NCBI GenBank assembly: GCA_016784735.1
Contig: JADHUC010000022.1
Coordinates: forward strand, 1 to 55,231
Source of the DNA: Pirellulaceae bacterium
Lineage (GTDB): Bacteria > Planctomycetota > Planctomycetia > Pirellulales > Pirellulaceae
Reading direction: 5' to 3'
Length of the DNA stretch: 55,231 bases
This document shows positions 9,096 to 18,881 of the stretch, in pieces; the first letter of the stretch is position 1, and the number at the start of each line of letters is the position of its first letter. The translations under genes and the position numbers were made by a program. The notes beneath the pieces are model-generated. The model made no database searches. It was not told the DNA's origin and was given only the letters and a program-made list of their open reading frames with translations.

Positions 9096-12000
9096 ATGGC
9101 TACACCTCTTTTCTGCGTTGATCTCTCGGAGGACGCCCGGGATTACCGGCACACGGCCTTGGAACCGGGATTGCCTCTGCTGGACCGCCAGCACGTGAAC
9201 TTTCAAATCCTCCGCAAGTGGCTGGGCGACTACATCGCCGAACCCGAGTGGCGCAACGAGGACGTGGTCGCCTTCTACATGTCAGAAGAGGAACGAGGGC
9301 GATTGGAGGACGTCGACTGCCAACCGGTGACCAGAGGCGAGTTGGAGAAGAAGTTCGCCGACGATCTGGAATCCATCCGCGTGAAGATCAAAAAGATCAG
9401 ACCGGAATCGTCGACCGAGCAGATGGTGCATCGGATCCTCAAGAAAAACATCGCCGAGCAGGCCAACGACCTGGAAAACAGCGACTTCGATTCCTACTTC
9501 TTCAAATGCCGTGCGAACAATGAAGACTGGCGGCTGATCTGGTGCTGCGGCTTTCAGCGATCCGATTTGGAGCCGTTGAAAGCCAAGCTGTGGCACACGC
9601 CCGATGGCGACTTTCTGGGCGTCCGACCACCGTTGCAGGGCGGCCGAGTCAAGAAGCGTAAGCGGACCGGACTCGGGGTACTGGCTTCGCCGTGGCTTGC
9701 CATCGCGTTGATTCTGCTGTTGGCGGCGTTCCTGGCTGCCACCTGGCCGAAACTGGTCGTCACACCCAACGATTTGACAGTGCCGCTGGGCAGCCGTATC
9801 GAATTCAAGGTCGACGACCATCGTTGGTACTTCTTCAAGGACGACGTCACGCCGCGGGCGTTGGCCCAGTCGAACGACCCGCGCATCGTCGAATTCGATC
9901 GGCACGGTGCGGTGGCCAACGCCATGGACATAGGCCAAACCTATGTGTCGTTCCGTGTTGGTAGCAAGATCATCGACGCGCTGGTCAAGGTCACCGAAGC
10001 GGCGCCGCCCGATTCGCTGGTGATCGAACCAACCGACAACGTGAAAGTTCCTATCGGTGCAACCAGGAACCTGAAAGCCATTGGCCACTATGCCGATGGA
10101 AGCAAGGTGGACTTGACGACCCAGGTCTCGTGGTCGGAGCAGGACGACAGCGATCTGTTGGTATTCGGCGAGGAGGATAAAGGCCTGATCCAGGGCGACG
10201 GAGTGGGCACGACCAAGGTCTTCGCCGAATACCCGATTCCGCGGGACGACGACACCTATGCCAAGACTTCGATCGGCGTGCAAGTGGTCCAAGCCGAATT
10301 CACGTCGCTGCGTGTCGCGCTTCAGCCGGGAACGTTCGCTGTGGGGCAAAGCAGCCGCGTCGAGGTTTTCGGCGTCGACAAGAGCGGCGAAGAGCACTCG
10401 CTGACCGGATCTTCGTTGCTGTCGTATAAGGTCCAGCCAACAACGGCAGCCGATGTGGAAGGCACGTATTTGGTGGGAGCCACCGAGGGCAGCGGCGAGG
10501 TGCAGATTACCTACGCCGATATGGCCAAGAACGCGGCGTTCACGGTCGACGGGCGCATGCTGTCGGAGGATGTGTTCCTCGTGTCACCCACCAAGATTGA
10601 TAACGCTATCGTCCACGAACTGATTCCATTGAACGTGACTACCGGTACGGACGAACCGATCAAAGCCGTTACAGCCAACGGGGAGGTCGTGGATGTCTTC
10701 CGCACCGAAGACGAAAACGCGGGCTACGAAGTCTGGCTGGCAGCCCGGGGGCTTGGCCAGACGGAGGTCACCGTCTCGCAGGGCAGCAAATCGGCCGTGG
10801 TCAACGTGACGGTTGTCGAGGGATCGATCGCGAGCATGCAATTCAATCCTCCGGTATACAGCCTGAGGGTCGGCCAGGCGGAGACCGCCGGTCTTGAGGG
10901 CACGACCGATAAACAGCGGCTGATCAAAGTCGTTCCCGATGCCGTGGTTTGGGAAAGGCAGCCGCGCGTGGAAAACGTCCAGGTGGACAAGGCGACGCTC
11001 CGCATGGACCCGCTGGAAGCCACGGAAGTGGTCCAGGACATGCAGGTTCGCTTGGTCAGCACGGATCTGCTCGCCGACGCGACGGTTACAGTCAGCGGGG
11101 GGCTCACCAGTATCGCGATGTTGGACGAGGGCTTTGGCGTGCATCCGCCCATATCGAGGGCGGGGACAAGGATCACCGATGGCCTGCTACTCGATCCAGG
11201 TCGCGGAGGACTGATCATCGACGAAGGCAACCCCTTCGGGCTCTTCGGAGAGATTCCAAAAGGTGCTCGCGTTGTCGAGCACAACGGGATCCGATTGGAT
11301 GGCATGAGCGAAGCCGACCTGTTGGCCTACTTTGGTAATAACCGTATCGGCGACGGCGACTTCATACGTTACATGGGGGACGATGGCTTGCTGGTCGGCT
11401 CTATGCTGGGCGATGGCGGCGTCGGCGCGCTCATCGACTTTAAAGTGCTGGATATCGCCGCGGCAGATGTGAAGCCGGAGAGCTTCACTGCCGAGTTGCG
11501 ATTGTATCTGAGGCAAGCCGGGAATTACCGATTGACGGACGCAGCTTTCACACCGCTGAGCGAATGGAATGCTCACACATCGGACGCCACGCCGCTGGTG
11601 ATCACTCCGTCACTTGCCCGAAATGCCGATGACGACTACGAACTGTATTACGAGCGGCAAATCGCCGATCAGACCAAACGGTTCCAGATCTCGTTCAATC
11701 TCGGACGATTGGCGCAACGAGTCGTCGAGACGGTTGATGTGGCCCCGGTCCTCAATACAGGGCCCGATATCATTGTCGACCCAAGGCCCGATCCCGTCAT
11801 TGTGGACGACAACGGCGGCGGAAGAAAGGTCATCAGGAAGACCACCAGAATACGGCGCTCGGGCGACGGAGCGTCGGTCATCCGTTCGGGCGGCGACACC
11901 GTGGTTGTGTCGGATGGCGGCACTGGCACAAGAGTGGTTTCTCCCTCAGGCACAGGTACAAGAGTGGTTTCGGCGCCGGGATCGTCCGTAGCCGGCTCGC

Positions 12001-12725
12001 CGGGCTCCGGTTCGCCATCACCGGGATCGCCGTCCCCTGGCTCGCCTTCACCGGGAACGCCGTCTCCCAACTCGCCATCGCCCGCATCACCATCGCCTTC
12101 CCCATCACCGGCATCACCATCGCCGCCCTCACCGTCGCCCAGTTCGCCATCACCGGCATCCCCTTCGCCGGCACCAGCCAAGCCGGCGTCACCAAATCCG
12201 AAGCCGTCGCCGGCTCCGGCGAGTCCGTCACCGGCAGACCCGAAGCCGAGCCCCGCGCCAGCCTCGCCGTCACCGAAGCCGCAGGGGTCCGACACGCGAG
12301 CTCCAGCCGCGCCAGCCAAACCCACGCCAGCCAAACCCACGCCTGCTTCGCCTGCACTGGCAAAGCCGACGCCGTCGGGTTCGGATACACGAGCGCCGTC
12401 GCCTTTCCGCCCGCGGACGCCGGCCGGGACCGAGGGCCAGCCGGCTTCGGCCTACGGGAACCCGGTGCCCGCCGGATCGGGAACGCGAACGGCCGGGACA
12501 CCCGCGGCCGGTCGAATAACCGGTGCCGCCGCCGGCGCTGCCAAGACCATGCCGCCCACATACACGGGCCGCGAGCCATCAAAGACCACGTCAAAAGACG
12601 GCGACAAGGAGAAAAACCCGCTCCTGGAGGCTTTGGAGCGGTTCCGCCAGGATCGCAAGAAGCTCGAAAACATCACCGGCAAAGGCCGGGTACCCGTGAT
12701 CAAGTCCAGCAAGGACGACGACTGA
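9096..12725 (+). CDS. One-pass membrane protein with Ig-like, PDZ-like and Ser-Pro-rich regions
   Basis: Residues 1-195 are a soluble, probably cytoplasmic region I do not recognise. A single hydrophobic span follows at about 196-219, preceded by KKRKR, predicting N-in/C-out topology. About 220-680 consist of repeated beta-rich units resembling bacterial Ig-like (BIG2) domains, with recurring phrases such as VPLGSRIEF, VPIGATRNL and GVGTTKVFAEY. Residues about 715-800 (KGARVVEHNGIRLDGM) look like a PDZ-like domain. About 965-1060 is a Ser-Pro low-complexity tail, followed by a Pro/Thr/Lys-rich stretch and a charged end. There is no signal peptidase site. In this neighbourhood it is the obvious link between the cytoplasmic kinase/vWA/PP2C proteins and the envelope. 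ATG 9096 is the first start in frame with the conserved N-terminus. Function unknown. Confidence 0.85.
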   Translation: MATPLFCVDLSEDARDYRHTALEPGLPLLDRQHVNFQILRKWLGDYIAEPEWRNEDVVAFYMSEEERGRLEDVDCQPVTRGELEKKFADDLESIRVKIKKIRPESSTEQMVHRILKKNIAEQANDLENSDFDSYFFKCRANNEDWRLIWCCGFQRSDLEPLKAKLWHTPDGDFLGVRPPLQGGRVKKRKRTGLGVLASPWLAIALILLLAAFLAATWPKLVVTPNDLTVPLGSRIEFKVDDHRWYFFKDDVTPRALAQSNDPRIVEFDRHGAVANAMDIGQTYVSFRVGSKIIDALVKVTEAAPPDSLVIEPTDNVKVPIGATRNLKAIGHYADGSKVDLTTQVSWSEQDDSDLLVFGEEDKGLIQGDGVGTTKVFAEYPIPRDDDTYAKTSIGVQVVQAEFTSLRVALQPGTFAVGQSSRVEVFGVDKSGEEHSLTGSSLLSYKVQPTTAADVEGTYLVGATEGSGEVQITYADMAKNAAFTVDGRMLSEDVFLVSPTKIDNAIVHELIPLNVTTGTDEPIKAVTANGEVVDVFRTEDENAGYEVWLAARGLGQTEVTVSQGSKSAVVNVTVVEGSIASMQFNPPVYSLRVGQAETAGLEGTTDKQRLIKVVPDAVVWERQPRVENVQVDKATLRMDPLEATEVVQDMQVRLVSTDLLADATVTVSGGLTSIAMLDEGFGVHPPISRAGTRITDGLLLDPGRGGLIIDEGNPFGLFGEIPKGARVVEHNGIRLDGMSEADLLAYFGNNRIGDGDFIRYMGDDGLLVGSMLGDGGVGALIDFKVLDIAAADVKPESFTAELRLYLRQAGNYRLTDAAFTPLSEWNAHTSDATPLVITPSLARNADDDYELYYERQIADQTKRFQISFNLGRLAQRVVETVDVAPVLNTGPDIIVDPRPDPVIVDDNGGGRKVIRKTTRIRRSGDGASVIRSGGDTVVVSDGGTGTRVVSPSGTGTRVVSAPGSSVAGSPGSGSPSPGSPSPGSPSPGTPSPNSPSPASPSPSPSPASPSPPSPSPSSPSPASPSPAPAKPASPNPKPSPAPASPSPADPKPSPAPASPSPKPQGSDTRAPAAPAKPTPAKPTPASPALAKPTPSGSDTRAPSPFRPRTPAGTEGQPASAYGNPVPAGSGTRTAGTPAAGRITGAAAGAAKTMPPTYTGREPSKTTSKDGDKEKNPLLEALERFRQDRKKLENITGKGRVPVIKSSKDDD

Positions 12726-12762
12726 GACATTTCTAGCGGCATTGTCCGCAACCAGCATGGCT

Positions 12763-12976
12763 CGTTTAACCGCAAGCCGGAGGCGTGCGCGTAGGCTAGG
12801 GGCCCGCACGCCTCCGGAGACTGCTGAAATGCTAGCGGAAACCAAAGTGGGGTAAGCTTCCAGCTTGCGGACCTTGTGCATTGTTGATCCCCACGTTTTC
12901 CTTGCCTACGTATTTGGCAAGCTGGAAGCTTACCCCACGACTTATTCAGCAGTCTCCTCCGGCTTGCGGCTAAACG
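12763..12976. repeat. GTTTAACC palindromic repeat, interrupted by a 138-bp element
   Basis: The left arm is 12763-12791. The right arm resumes as 12806-12817 and, after the insertion, 12956-12976. Joined without the insert it matches the intact palindrome at 47759-47835 closely. It begins 38 bp after a stop codon, as do the other copies (10-11 bp), which fits a role in transcript 3' ends. Confidence 0.85.
12818..12955. mobile_element. 138-bp MITE-like element, copy 1
   Basis: The terminal inverted repeats are AGACTGCTGAA and TTCAGCAGTCT. Inside are subterminal inverted repeats at 12847-12868 and 12917-12938, 22 bp each and exact. It is flanked on both sides by CCTCCGG (12811-12817 and 12956-12962), a 7-bp target duplication. 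It has no coding capacity, so mobilisation would need a transposase in trans. A second copy at 35087-35224 has the same length and about four differences. Confidence 0.85.
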
Positions 12977-13211
12977 AGCAAATGCGCCAATTCTCGCGAA
13001 TCCACCACAAGCTCCCCTCCTTCCCCGCATTGCCTGCGTGATGCGGGGAAGAGCCTGTCTAGGGGGATTGCTGACGCGGTACCGCGTAGTGCAAAATCTG
13101 GGTTGCGGATGCACTTCGGTATTTGGCACACCGCAGAATGTCGTAGAATATGATATTATTCTTGACAAGACCGTGTTTTTCTCCAACCGCAAGACAGGGA
13201 GATAAACTGCC
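12977..13211. other. Intergenic region before the SrfC-like gene
   Basis: It contains a perfect 11-bp stem-loop at 13020-13051 (CTTCCCCGCAT with ATGCGGGGAAG, 10-nt loop) without a T-run. An AT-rich patch at 13121-13165 (TTGGCA, then TAGAAT/TATGAT) could hold a promoter, but spacing is poor. AGGGAG lies about 10 nt before the GTG at 13212 and serves as a plausible ribosome-binding site. Confidence 0.45.
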
Positions 13212-15770
13212 GTGGGTTTTCCAGACGATCGCGACCGTCGAATCATTCGAGTGGCGGAAGAAACGGAGAATTTCGCTACCGATTTGGCGCATTGGGTCAA
13301 CGAACACAACGAAAATCGGATCCAGCAGGACCTGTTGCCCGTCCCGACCAGCGACGAATTCGAACTGACTCGGCTGCGGCGATTGGCGTCCAACCTGTTC
13401 AGTTCGGCAAAAGTGCCCGTCGCAGCGGCGGTATACGGCCCGTCGCAGGTAGGCAAGAGCCTGTTCGTCGGGCGCGTTTTGATCGCCAGCAGCGATGACT
13501 ACAGCCCGCTGGGACGGGACGAACAAAGCGGACCGCCGGCCTACTATCAGCATTTGTCCTTCGACACTGACCTGAACCCCCAAAGTGGTTCAAACGAAGC
13601 GACCGCACTGGTGACTCGGTTCACAACCAAGGACCGCATCGCCGCCAACGTGTCGGCGGAATACCCGGTGATGGTCCGGGCGTTGACCCGGGCGCAATGG
13701 CTTCGAGTGGTGGCCCGCGGATTCAGCGGGGAATGCCAGACGGCTGAACGCAACTGGACCCAGGATCAGATGGAGGACCTGTTCGACGAGGTCAGTACAC
13801 GGTACTCGTACACCGAAGTCGACCGGCGCTGGCGGATCGACCTGATCGACGCCTACGCCTACATGCGTGTCTGCGATCGCCGCGGCTTCCAATCTAAAGA
13901 GTCGGTCCTGAACGGTCTGTTGAATCGGTATCCGCTGACCGAAGACGGCTACATTGCCATCGCCGCCAACATGTTCTGGGACAATTGGTCCGACCTGACC
14001 ACCTTGTTTATTCGGATCAACAACTTCCTTGAGAGCATCCATAGCGAAGACCACGACCCGGCGATCCTCACTCACTGGGCCGGGGTGCGTTTCCTGTTGG
14101 ACAGCCAACGTGCCAAAGTTCACGATCGCCGCAATTCGCGTTGCTTCAAGCGAGTGGACTGGGAGGACTTTCGGCTGGTGGAACGGGAAGGTTGGCACGT
14201 ATTGGAATACGACGAAGGCCGCGGCGGCGGGAACCTGGATTTGGAGACGATCCAGGCATCGATGCTCGAGATGGTCATGCCGTGCCTGCCGCACCGCTTG
14301 AACGAAGACTGGCGGAAATGCATCGAAATGATCGACATTTTGGACGTTCCCGGCATGCGAGCCGGCCGTCAAGGCGCCGAACAAGGTAAACGTCAGAGTG
14401 CCGAATTGCCCGAAGAGCAGATGGAAATCGTCAAACGCGGCAAGGTCGCGTACCTGTTCGAGCGCTACACCGAAGAGATGCTGATCCAAACGCTGCTGTT
14501 GCTGGCCCGCGGTGGAAACCTGGAAGTGACAGCCCAGATGAAGTACCACATCGACAAGTGGGGTCGGGCGCGTTATGGCGACGACATTTGGCCCACCAAG
14601 GTTCGCGACAAGCTGCCGGCGTTGTTCCTCGGCGTCACGGGCATCGACGAAGAATTCCGCAACCGCGACGAGTATGCCGATGCGATGCTGTACAACGCGC
14701 GTCTGGCGCAAGTGGCCGATGCGTTGGCCGAGGTGATGACGGACTTCGGTGGCGCCGGCAAGTCCTTCAACAACGTCTACCCCTTGCGCTACCCCGGCAC
14801 CTGGGACGCGGATCGAGAGGCGCAAGAAAAAGAGGGCGCGGATAAGTGGAAGAAAGCCGGCGAAGCATTTTTGAAGTCCAGTATGGTCCAAACATACGTT
14901 TCCGATGCGGAAACGAAGTGGGAGCGGGCCATGACCGACGGCGACGGCGGGCTGTCGTTGATCAGTCAGGCATGGCGCGAGGTGACCACCGCCCACAAGA
15001 AACAGGAGCAGCTTGAAAACGCCATCAAAGAGGTCCGTAGCCGCTTGATGCAGTTGGCGAAAAGCTGGGTGGTCAACGCCGATTCGAACATCGACCGCGA
15101 GCAACGCAGGACTTGCGCCGAGCGGGTCATCGATTGGCTGAAATCCAATCCACAGGCCATTTACGACCGCGTGCAAGTAATGGAACAGACGCTCGGCTTC
15201 GAGGACGGCGATCAATATGTGCTTTCGGATTTCGCCGACATCCCGGCTCGCACCAGCGTCGGTAGGCCCGAGCCCATGGAGCGTCGCTTCCCCAAACGGC
15301 TGCAAGAGTATCTTCACGAGTGGGCGACGATCACCACGTTGGAACGGTGGGAAGAAAACACCAAGGCCAATCCGCAAGGCGGCCCGTGGCTGGGAACCGA
15401 GGACTTTGGCCAGTTGACACGATACATGCGCGACGCACTGTGCGCAGGCGAGACGTTCGACGACATCCAGGGCCAGCTTATGAAGGTCGTCAATTTGAAA
15501 CTGCGCGACGAAGCCGCCAAACGTCGGGCTCGCCGGAAATACGTCAGCATCATGATGAACGATTACGTCATGAATCCCGGGCCGAGCGGCGAGAAGATCG
15601 AAGAGGCCGAAGAGGCGGATCCTGAAGACTTCGGCTTGATGTCCAATTTCGTCACTCGCTGGGTCAGCCGCCTGCCGGAATTCCTGGCGTCCGGCGCAGG
15701 CGTCGAGGTTCGAGTCCCCGCCGGGAACGCGGAATTGGCTGTGATCATCGAAAAGTATTCCAGTTCGTAG
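13212..15770 (+). CDS. SrfC-like (Virul_Fac) P-loop NTPase
   Basis: The 852-residue product has a helical N-terminus, then a Walker A motif GPSQVGKS at residues 76-83 and a DVPG motif near residue 378 that resembles the G3 motif of GTPase-like P-loop proteins. The remaining 450 residues are mainly helical and charged. The length, the P-loop after a short helical lead and the partner gene next door match the SrfC (putative bacterial virulence factor) family, which occurs beside SrfB. The assignment rests on recalled family features, not a search; a dynamin-like or other large GTPase is the alternative. The start is GTG at 13212. No signal peptide is visible, so it should be cytoplasmic. The SrfB-like gene follows after 76 bp. 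Confidence 0.68.
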   Translation: MGFPDDRDRRIIRVAEETENFATDLAHWVNEHNENRIQQDLLPVPTSDEFELTRLRRLASNLFSSAKVPVAAAVYGPSQVGKSLFVGRVLIASSDDYSPLGRDEQSGPPAYYQHLSFDTDLNPQSGSNEATALVTRFTTKDRIAANVSAEYPVMVRALTRAQWLRVVARGFSGECQTAERNWTQDQMEDLFDEVSTRYSYTEVDRRWRIDLIDAYAYMRVCDRRGFQSKESVLNGLLNRYPLTEDGYIAIAANMFWDNWSDLTTLFIRINNFLESIHSEDHDPAILTHWAGVRFLLDSQRAKVHDRRNSRCFKRVDWEDFRLVEREGWHVLEYDEGRGGGNLDLETIQASMLEMVMPCLPHRLNEDWRKCIEMIDILDVPGMRAGRQGAEQGKRQSAELPEEQMEIVKRGKVAYLFERYTEEMLIQTLLLLARGGNLEVTAQMKYHIDKWGRARYGDDIWPTKVRDKLPALFLGVTGIDEEFRNRDEYADAMLYNARLAQVADALAEVMTDFGGAGKSFNNVYPLRYPGTWDADREAQEKEGADKWKKAGEAFLKSSMVQTYVSDAETKWERAMTDGDGGLSLISQAWREVTTAHKKQEQLENAIKEVRSRLMQLAKSWVVNADSNIDREQRRTCAERVIDWLKSNPQAIYDRVQVMEQTLGFEDGDQYVLSDFADIPARTSVGRPEPMERRFPKRLQEYLHEWATITTLERWEENTKANPQGGPWLGTEDFGQLTRYMRDALCAGETFDDIQGQLMKVVNLKLRDEAAKRRARRKYVSIMMNDYVMNPGPSGEKIEEAEEADPEDFGLMSNFVTRWVSRLPEFLASGAGVEVRVPAGNAELAVIIEKYSSS

Positions 15771-15846
15771 TAGGGATAGGCCACAGACTGACGTGGCCGG
15801 AGACAGTTGGAAGATTCTGGTTACTTGAGAGTAGCGAAAGACTTTC

Positions 15847-18702
15847 ATGCACATTCTGTTTGCCAACACCGGAGTACAGATCGTCTGCATACCGCTTCAA
15901 TCCGGACGTCGTTACACGACGGCCCAAATCGGCTACGGCTGGCAGAAATGCCTCTGTAAGCCGGAGGGAGCAGAAGAGGACGACGACGACGAGGAAGAAG
16001 AAACCGAAGTGGACGTCTACCCGTACATCCAGTGGCAGATTGTCCAGGCGCACGTCAGCAGGCTGTTTTTGGCCGTTGACACCAGTCTGGGTGATCCGGA
16101 ACTCGGGTATTTCTGCGATCCAACGTCCTTGGCCGGGGATTTCCACGTCACTTTGTCCAACGTCTTGGATCGCAGCAACCAAGTGATGCAAGGCTTTCCG
16201 GACGTCGAACTGTGCCTGCGCGCCGCGACGGCCACCGCCGGCGAAGCCAAGCCGGTACATATGGTGGTCGACTTCGGCAACAGCCGCACCGGCGCCCTGC
16301 TGGTGGAGATGGCAGGCGAGGTCTCGCAATCGGCCGAAATGCTGCCGTTCGAACTGTCCAACCGCTACAGTCTCGAGTATTTCGACGACGAAGGCGAACA
16401 GATCAGTAAGCCCGAAACTCGATGGTTTGCCTCCAGAACCCGGTGGGCCAACACTCCGTACCCCGACCCGCCGGAAATGGCGAAGAAGGACTTCTATCGA
16501 GAGACGAAGAAGACCCTGTTCGGCAAGAAGCAGGTAAAACGCGAGCGAGAAACCTACGTGCGGCCGACCTTGTTCGACGACTGGTCCATGTGCCGCATGG
16601 GGCGCGAGGTCGACGACATCGGCCAGATCATGCATGCCAAAGGCGATTTCCGCACGACCGTCAGTTCCCCGAAACGCTATCTCTGGGCTGCCGACGATAG
16701 TTGGCTGGAAGGCGCCTTCTGGTACATGGCCGATCCGCACGACCGGGATGGGACCAATGAGTTCGCCGCCAAGCTGCACGGGCCGCTGCTGAAGTTCATC
16801 CACGAGGACGACCGCGACTTCCTGATCGAGAAAGACGATCCTCCAGAGGAAGCCTTCGCTCAGATGGTGCCGACCAAGCCGGTGCATCCGCCACGCTCGA
16901 TGATGACCACGGCGATCTACGAACTGCTCTGCCAGGCATACGGCTACATCAATTCCTTGGGTTACAGAAGAAACACGGACGACTCGGCCCGCAGCCGCGA
17001 GATCCACAGCCTGACGATGACGTTCCCCAGCGGCATGTTCCAGGACGAGAAGGAACGCTTCGTCAAACAGTGCCAGAAAGCGATCAACATCTTCAGCCGC
17101 ACGCTGGGCAAACATCAACGCGTCACGCCGCAGTTGACGTTCAGCATCGACGAAGCCAGCGCCGTTCATTTGACCTACATCTGGGCCGAACTGCGTATGC
17201 TGGGGCAGGACCCTAGATTGTGGTTTGCCGCGCTGGCTCGCGACCACTCCGGCGCTAAAGGTAACCCGTGGGCCGACGAGGATGATATGCCGGCCGGTGT
17301 CGCCGGTGGCGGCGCGAAGCCAGCCGGACGGCGCCGAAGCACGGCCCGACCGGGCCGCCCCGCTCGTCCCGGCCGCGGCGGCCCACAGCAACAGGAGGAG
17401 GAGCCGGAGGAAGAAACCAAACGCAAAGAATTGCGTATTGCCTGCATCGACATCGGCGGCGGCACGACCGATATGATGATCGCCAGCTACCTGTACCAGC
17501 CCGGAATCGACGACACGATCCACGGCAAGATCCTGCACCAGGACGGTGTGTCGATCGCTGGCGACCAACTCGTCAAACGCCTGCTGGAGCGTGTCATTGT
17601 TCCCAAGTTCGCCGACGCCATCGGCATGGAAGAAGAGGACGTCCAACTGCTATTCGGCCCGCGCGTTCCCAAGAACCGTGGTTTCAGTTCCCAACGCATC
17701 GACTGGGTCAACCGCATGTACGTTCCGTTGGCCGAATCCTACTTGCAGGCGGCGGTGGACGAGGTCGAGGAGCAGGAGGGCGATGAAGAGCCGTTCGAGA
17801 TCAGCCACACCGATCCGGAACTGGTCGATCCGGCTGTGATCGAATCGCTGGAACAAGTCTGCAACAAACAACGAGGCCCCGGCTACTACGATCTGAATCA
17901 GGAACTCGGCCTGAGGTTCGAAAAACCGGTCTTTGAAGACGTCGTCCATGAAGTGTTCGACGACTTGCTCTTTGACTTCTGCACGCGCATCGCGGAGTAC
18001 CAGGCGGACGTCGTTCTACTGGCCGGCCAACCGTCCAAACTGGGCTATCTCCAAGACCTGGTGCGCAAGTACCTGCCGTTGCCCGCCTCGCGCATCATAG
18101 CGATGTTTAACCACTATGCCGGCAACTGGTACCCGTACCAGGACGTCAAGGGCAACAAACCCGGGTTGATCGTCGATCCGAAAAGCGCCGTGGTGGTGGG
18201 CGCAGGGATCGAGTTCATGGCGCGGAACGGCATGCTGCCCCAGTTCCGGTTTTCGATGGAAGGCAAGGACAAGGAGAACACGTATTTCTGGGGCGTGATG
18301 ACCGAGGCGACTTCGACGATCCGAGATGAACGAATCCTGTTCTATCCCATCGAGGAAGAAGGTACCAAGGACGAGTGGACGGAGTTCACCACGACGGCCT
18401 TGCGGGCCGTCATCGGCCGCAAGATGACCGGCGACGAATACGCCCAGGCAACGCCCATTTATGTGCTGAAGATGGAGACGCAGGACAGGATCGGCCAGAC
18501 GGAAATCACGGTTCGCATCCGCCGCGTTTCGTCGGACGACGAGACCGTCGAGCATCTGGAAGTGGATTCCATCATGGGCACCGTGGCCGGACAGCCCGCG
18601 GTGCAAGACGAAAACGTTTTCTTCACATGGCGAACGTTGGCCGACGAAAGCTACTTCCTGGACACCGGCGGATTGGACAATATCGAGATCGGAAACCGTT
18701 AG
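15847..18702 (+). CDS. SrfB-like Hsp70/actin-fold ATPase
   Basis: The 951-residue protein shows the three ATP-binding motifs of the Hsp70/actin superfamily. Phosphate-1 is VDFGNSRTGALL from residue 141, phosphate-2 is IDIGGGTTDMM from residue 534, and the adenosine motif is LLAGQPSKLG around residue 727. The insert between about 475 and 520 is a Gly/Pro/Arg-rich linker followed by an acidic stretch. The spacing and size fit the SrfB virulence-factor family rather than DnaK, which is shorter and has GIDLGTT at its very start. There is no signal peptide. It follows the SrfC-like gene and precedes a gene whose C-terminus looks GrpE-like, which would suit a nucleotide-cycling ATPase. Substrate and role are unknown; the family name comes from enterobacterial srfABC operons. 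Confidence 0.75.
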   Translation: MHILFANTGVQIVCIPLQSGRRYTTAQIGYGWQKCLCKPEGAEEDDDDEEEETEVDVYPYIQWQIVQAHVSRLFLAVDTSLGDPELGYFCDPTSLAGDFHVTLSNVLDRSNQVMQGFPDVELCLRAATATAGEAKPVHMVVDFGNSRTGALLVEMAGEVSQSAEMLPFELSNRYSLEYFDDEGEQISKPETRWFASRTRWANTPYPDPPEMAKKDFYRETKKTLFGKKQVKRERETYVRPTLFDDWSMCRMGREVDDIGQIMHAKGDFRTTVSSPKRYLWAADDSWLEGAFWYMADPHDRDGTNEFAAKLHGPLLKFIHEDDRDFLIEKDDPPEEAFAQMVPTKPVHPPRSMMTTAIYELLCQAYGYINSLGYRRNTDDSARSREIHSLTMTFPSGMFQDEKERFVKQCQKAINIFSRTLGKHQRVTPQLTFSIDEASAVHLTYIWAELRMLGQDPRLWFAALARDHSGAKGNPWADEDDMPAGVAGGGAKPAGRRRSTARPGRPARPGRGGPQQQEEEPEEETKRKELRIACIDIGGGTTDMMIASYLYQPGIDDTIHGKILHQDGVSIAGDQLVKRLLERVIVPKFADAIGMEEEDVQLLFGPRVPKNRGFSSQRIDWVNRMYVPLAESYLQAAVDEVEEQEGDEEPFEISHTDPELVDPAVIESLEQVCNKQRGPGYYDLNQELGLRFEKPVFEDVVHEVFDDLLFDFCTRIAEYQADVVLLAGQPSKLGYLQDLVRKYLPLPASRIIAMFNHYAGNWYPYQDVKGNKPGLIVDPKSAVVVGAGIEFMARNGMLPQFRFSMEGKDKENTYFWGVMTEATSTIRDERILFYPIEEEGTKDEWTEFTTTALRAVIGRKMTGDEYAQATPIYVLKMETQDRIGQTEITVRIRRVSSDDETVEHLEVDSIMGTVAGQPAVQDENVFFTWRTLADESYFLDTGGLDNIEIGNR

Positions 18703-18743
18703 GGCATTTTGCGTAGCGGAGCCCTAATATCAGACAATGCCTT

Positions 18744-18794
18744 GTTCCCAAGCTCCGGCTTGGGAACTCACTTTTTTGTGAAGCTCTGCTTCAC
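18744..18794. repeat. Two adjacent palindromes after the SrfB-like gene
   Basis: GTTCCCAAGCTCCGGCTTGG continues as a 24-bp near-perfect hairpin (18744-18767), and a second one, GTGAAGCTCTGCTTCAC, is at 18778-18794. A TTTTTT run lies between them at 18772-18777, so the first hairpin could terminate transcription of the SrfB-like gene. Similar paired hairpins are common dispersed repeats in large bacterial genomes. Confidence 0.6.
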
Positions 18795-18881
18795 GCGTTG
18801 GGCAACTCAGGTTCCTGCTGACGCCGTCCCCAGGTGGGAGCTTGTAAGCGAGAGGTCAACGTCATAGAAGCCGAGGAACGA

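Noticed and set aside
12591..12881. Short frames translating as KLEAYPTLVS near 12.8 kb and 35.1 kb
   Set aside because: Both are translations of the 138-bp element; neither has a start signal or conserved length.
13590..15890. 766-codon open frame on the minus strand
   Set aside because: It mirrors the SrfC-like gene; its translation is His/Arg/Gln-rich without domains, as expected for the complement of a GC-rich gene.
15745..17646. 633-codon open frame on the minus strand
   Set aside because: Complement of the SrfB-like gene, whose plus-strand product has all three ATP-binding motifs.
15847..18702. DnaK annotation for the SrfB-like gene
   Set aside because: The phosphate-1 motif lies at residue 141 rather than at the very start, the protein is 951 residues long and no substrate-binding domain of DnaK type is visible.
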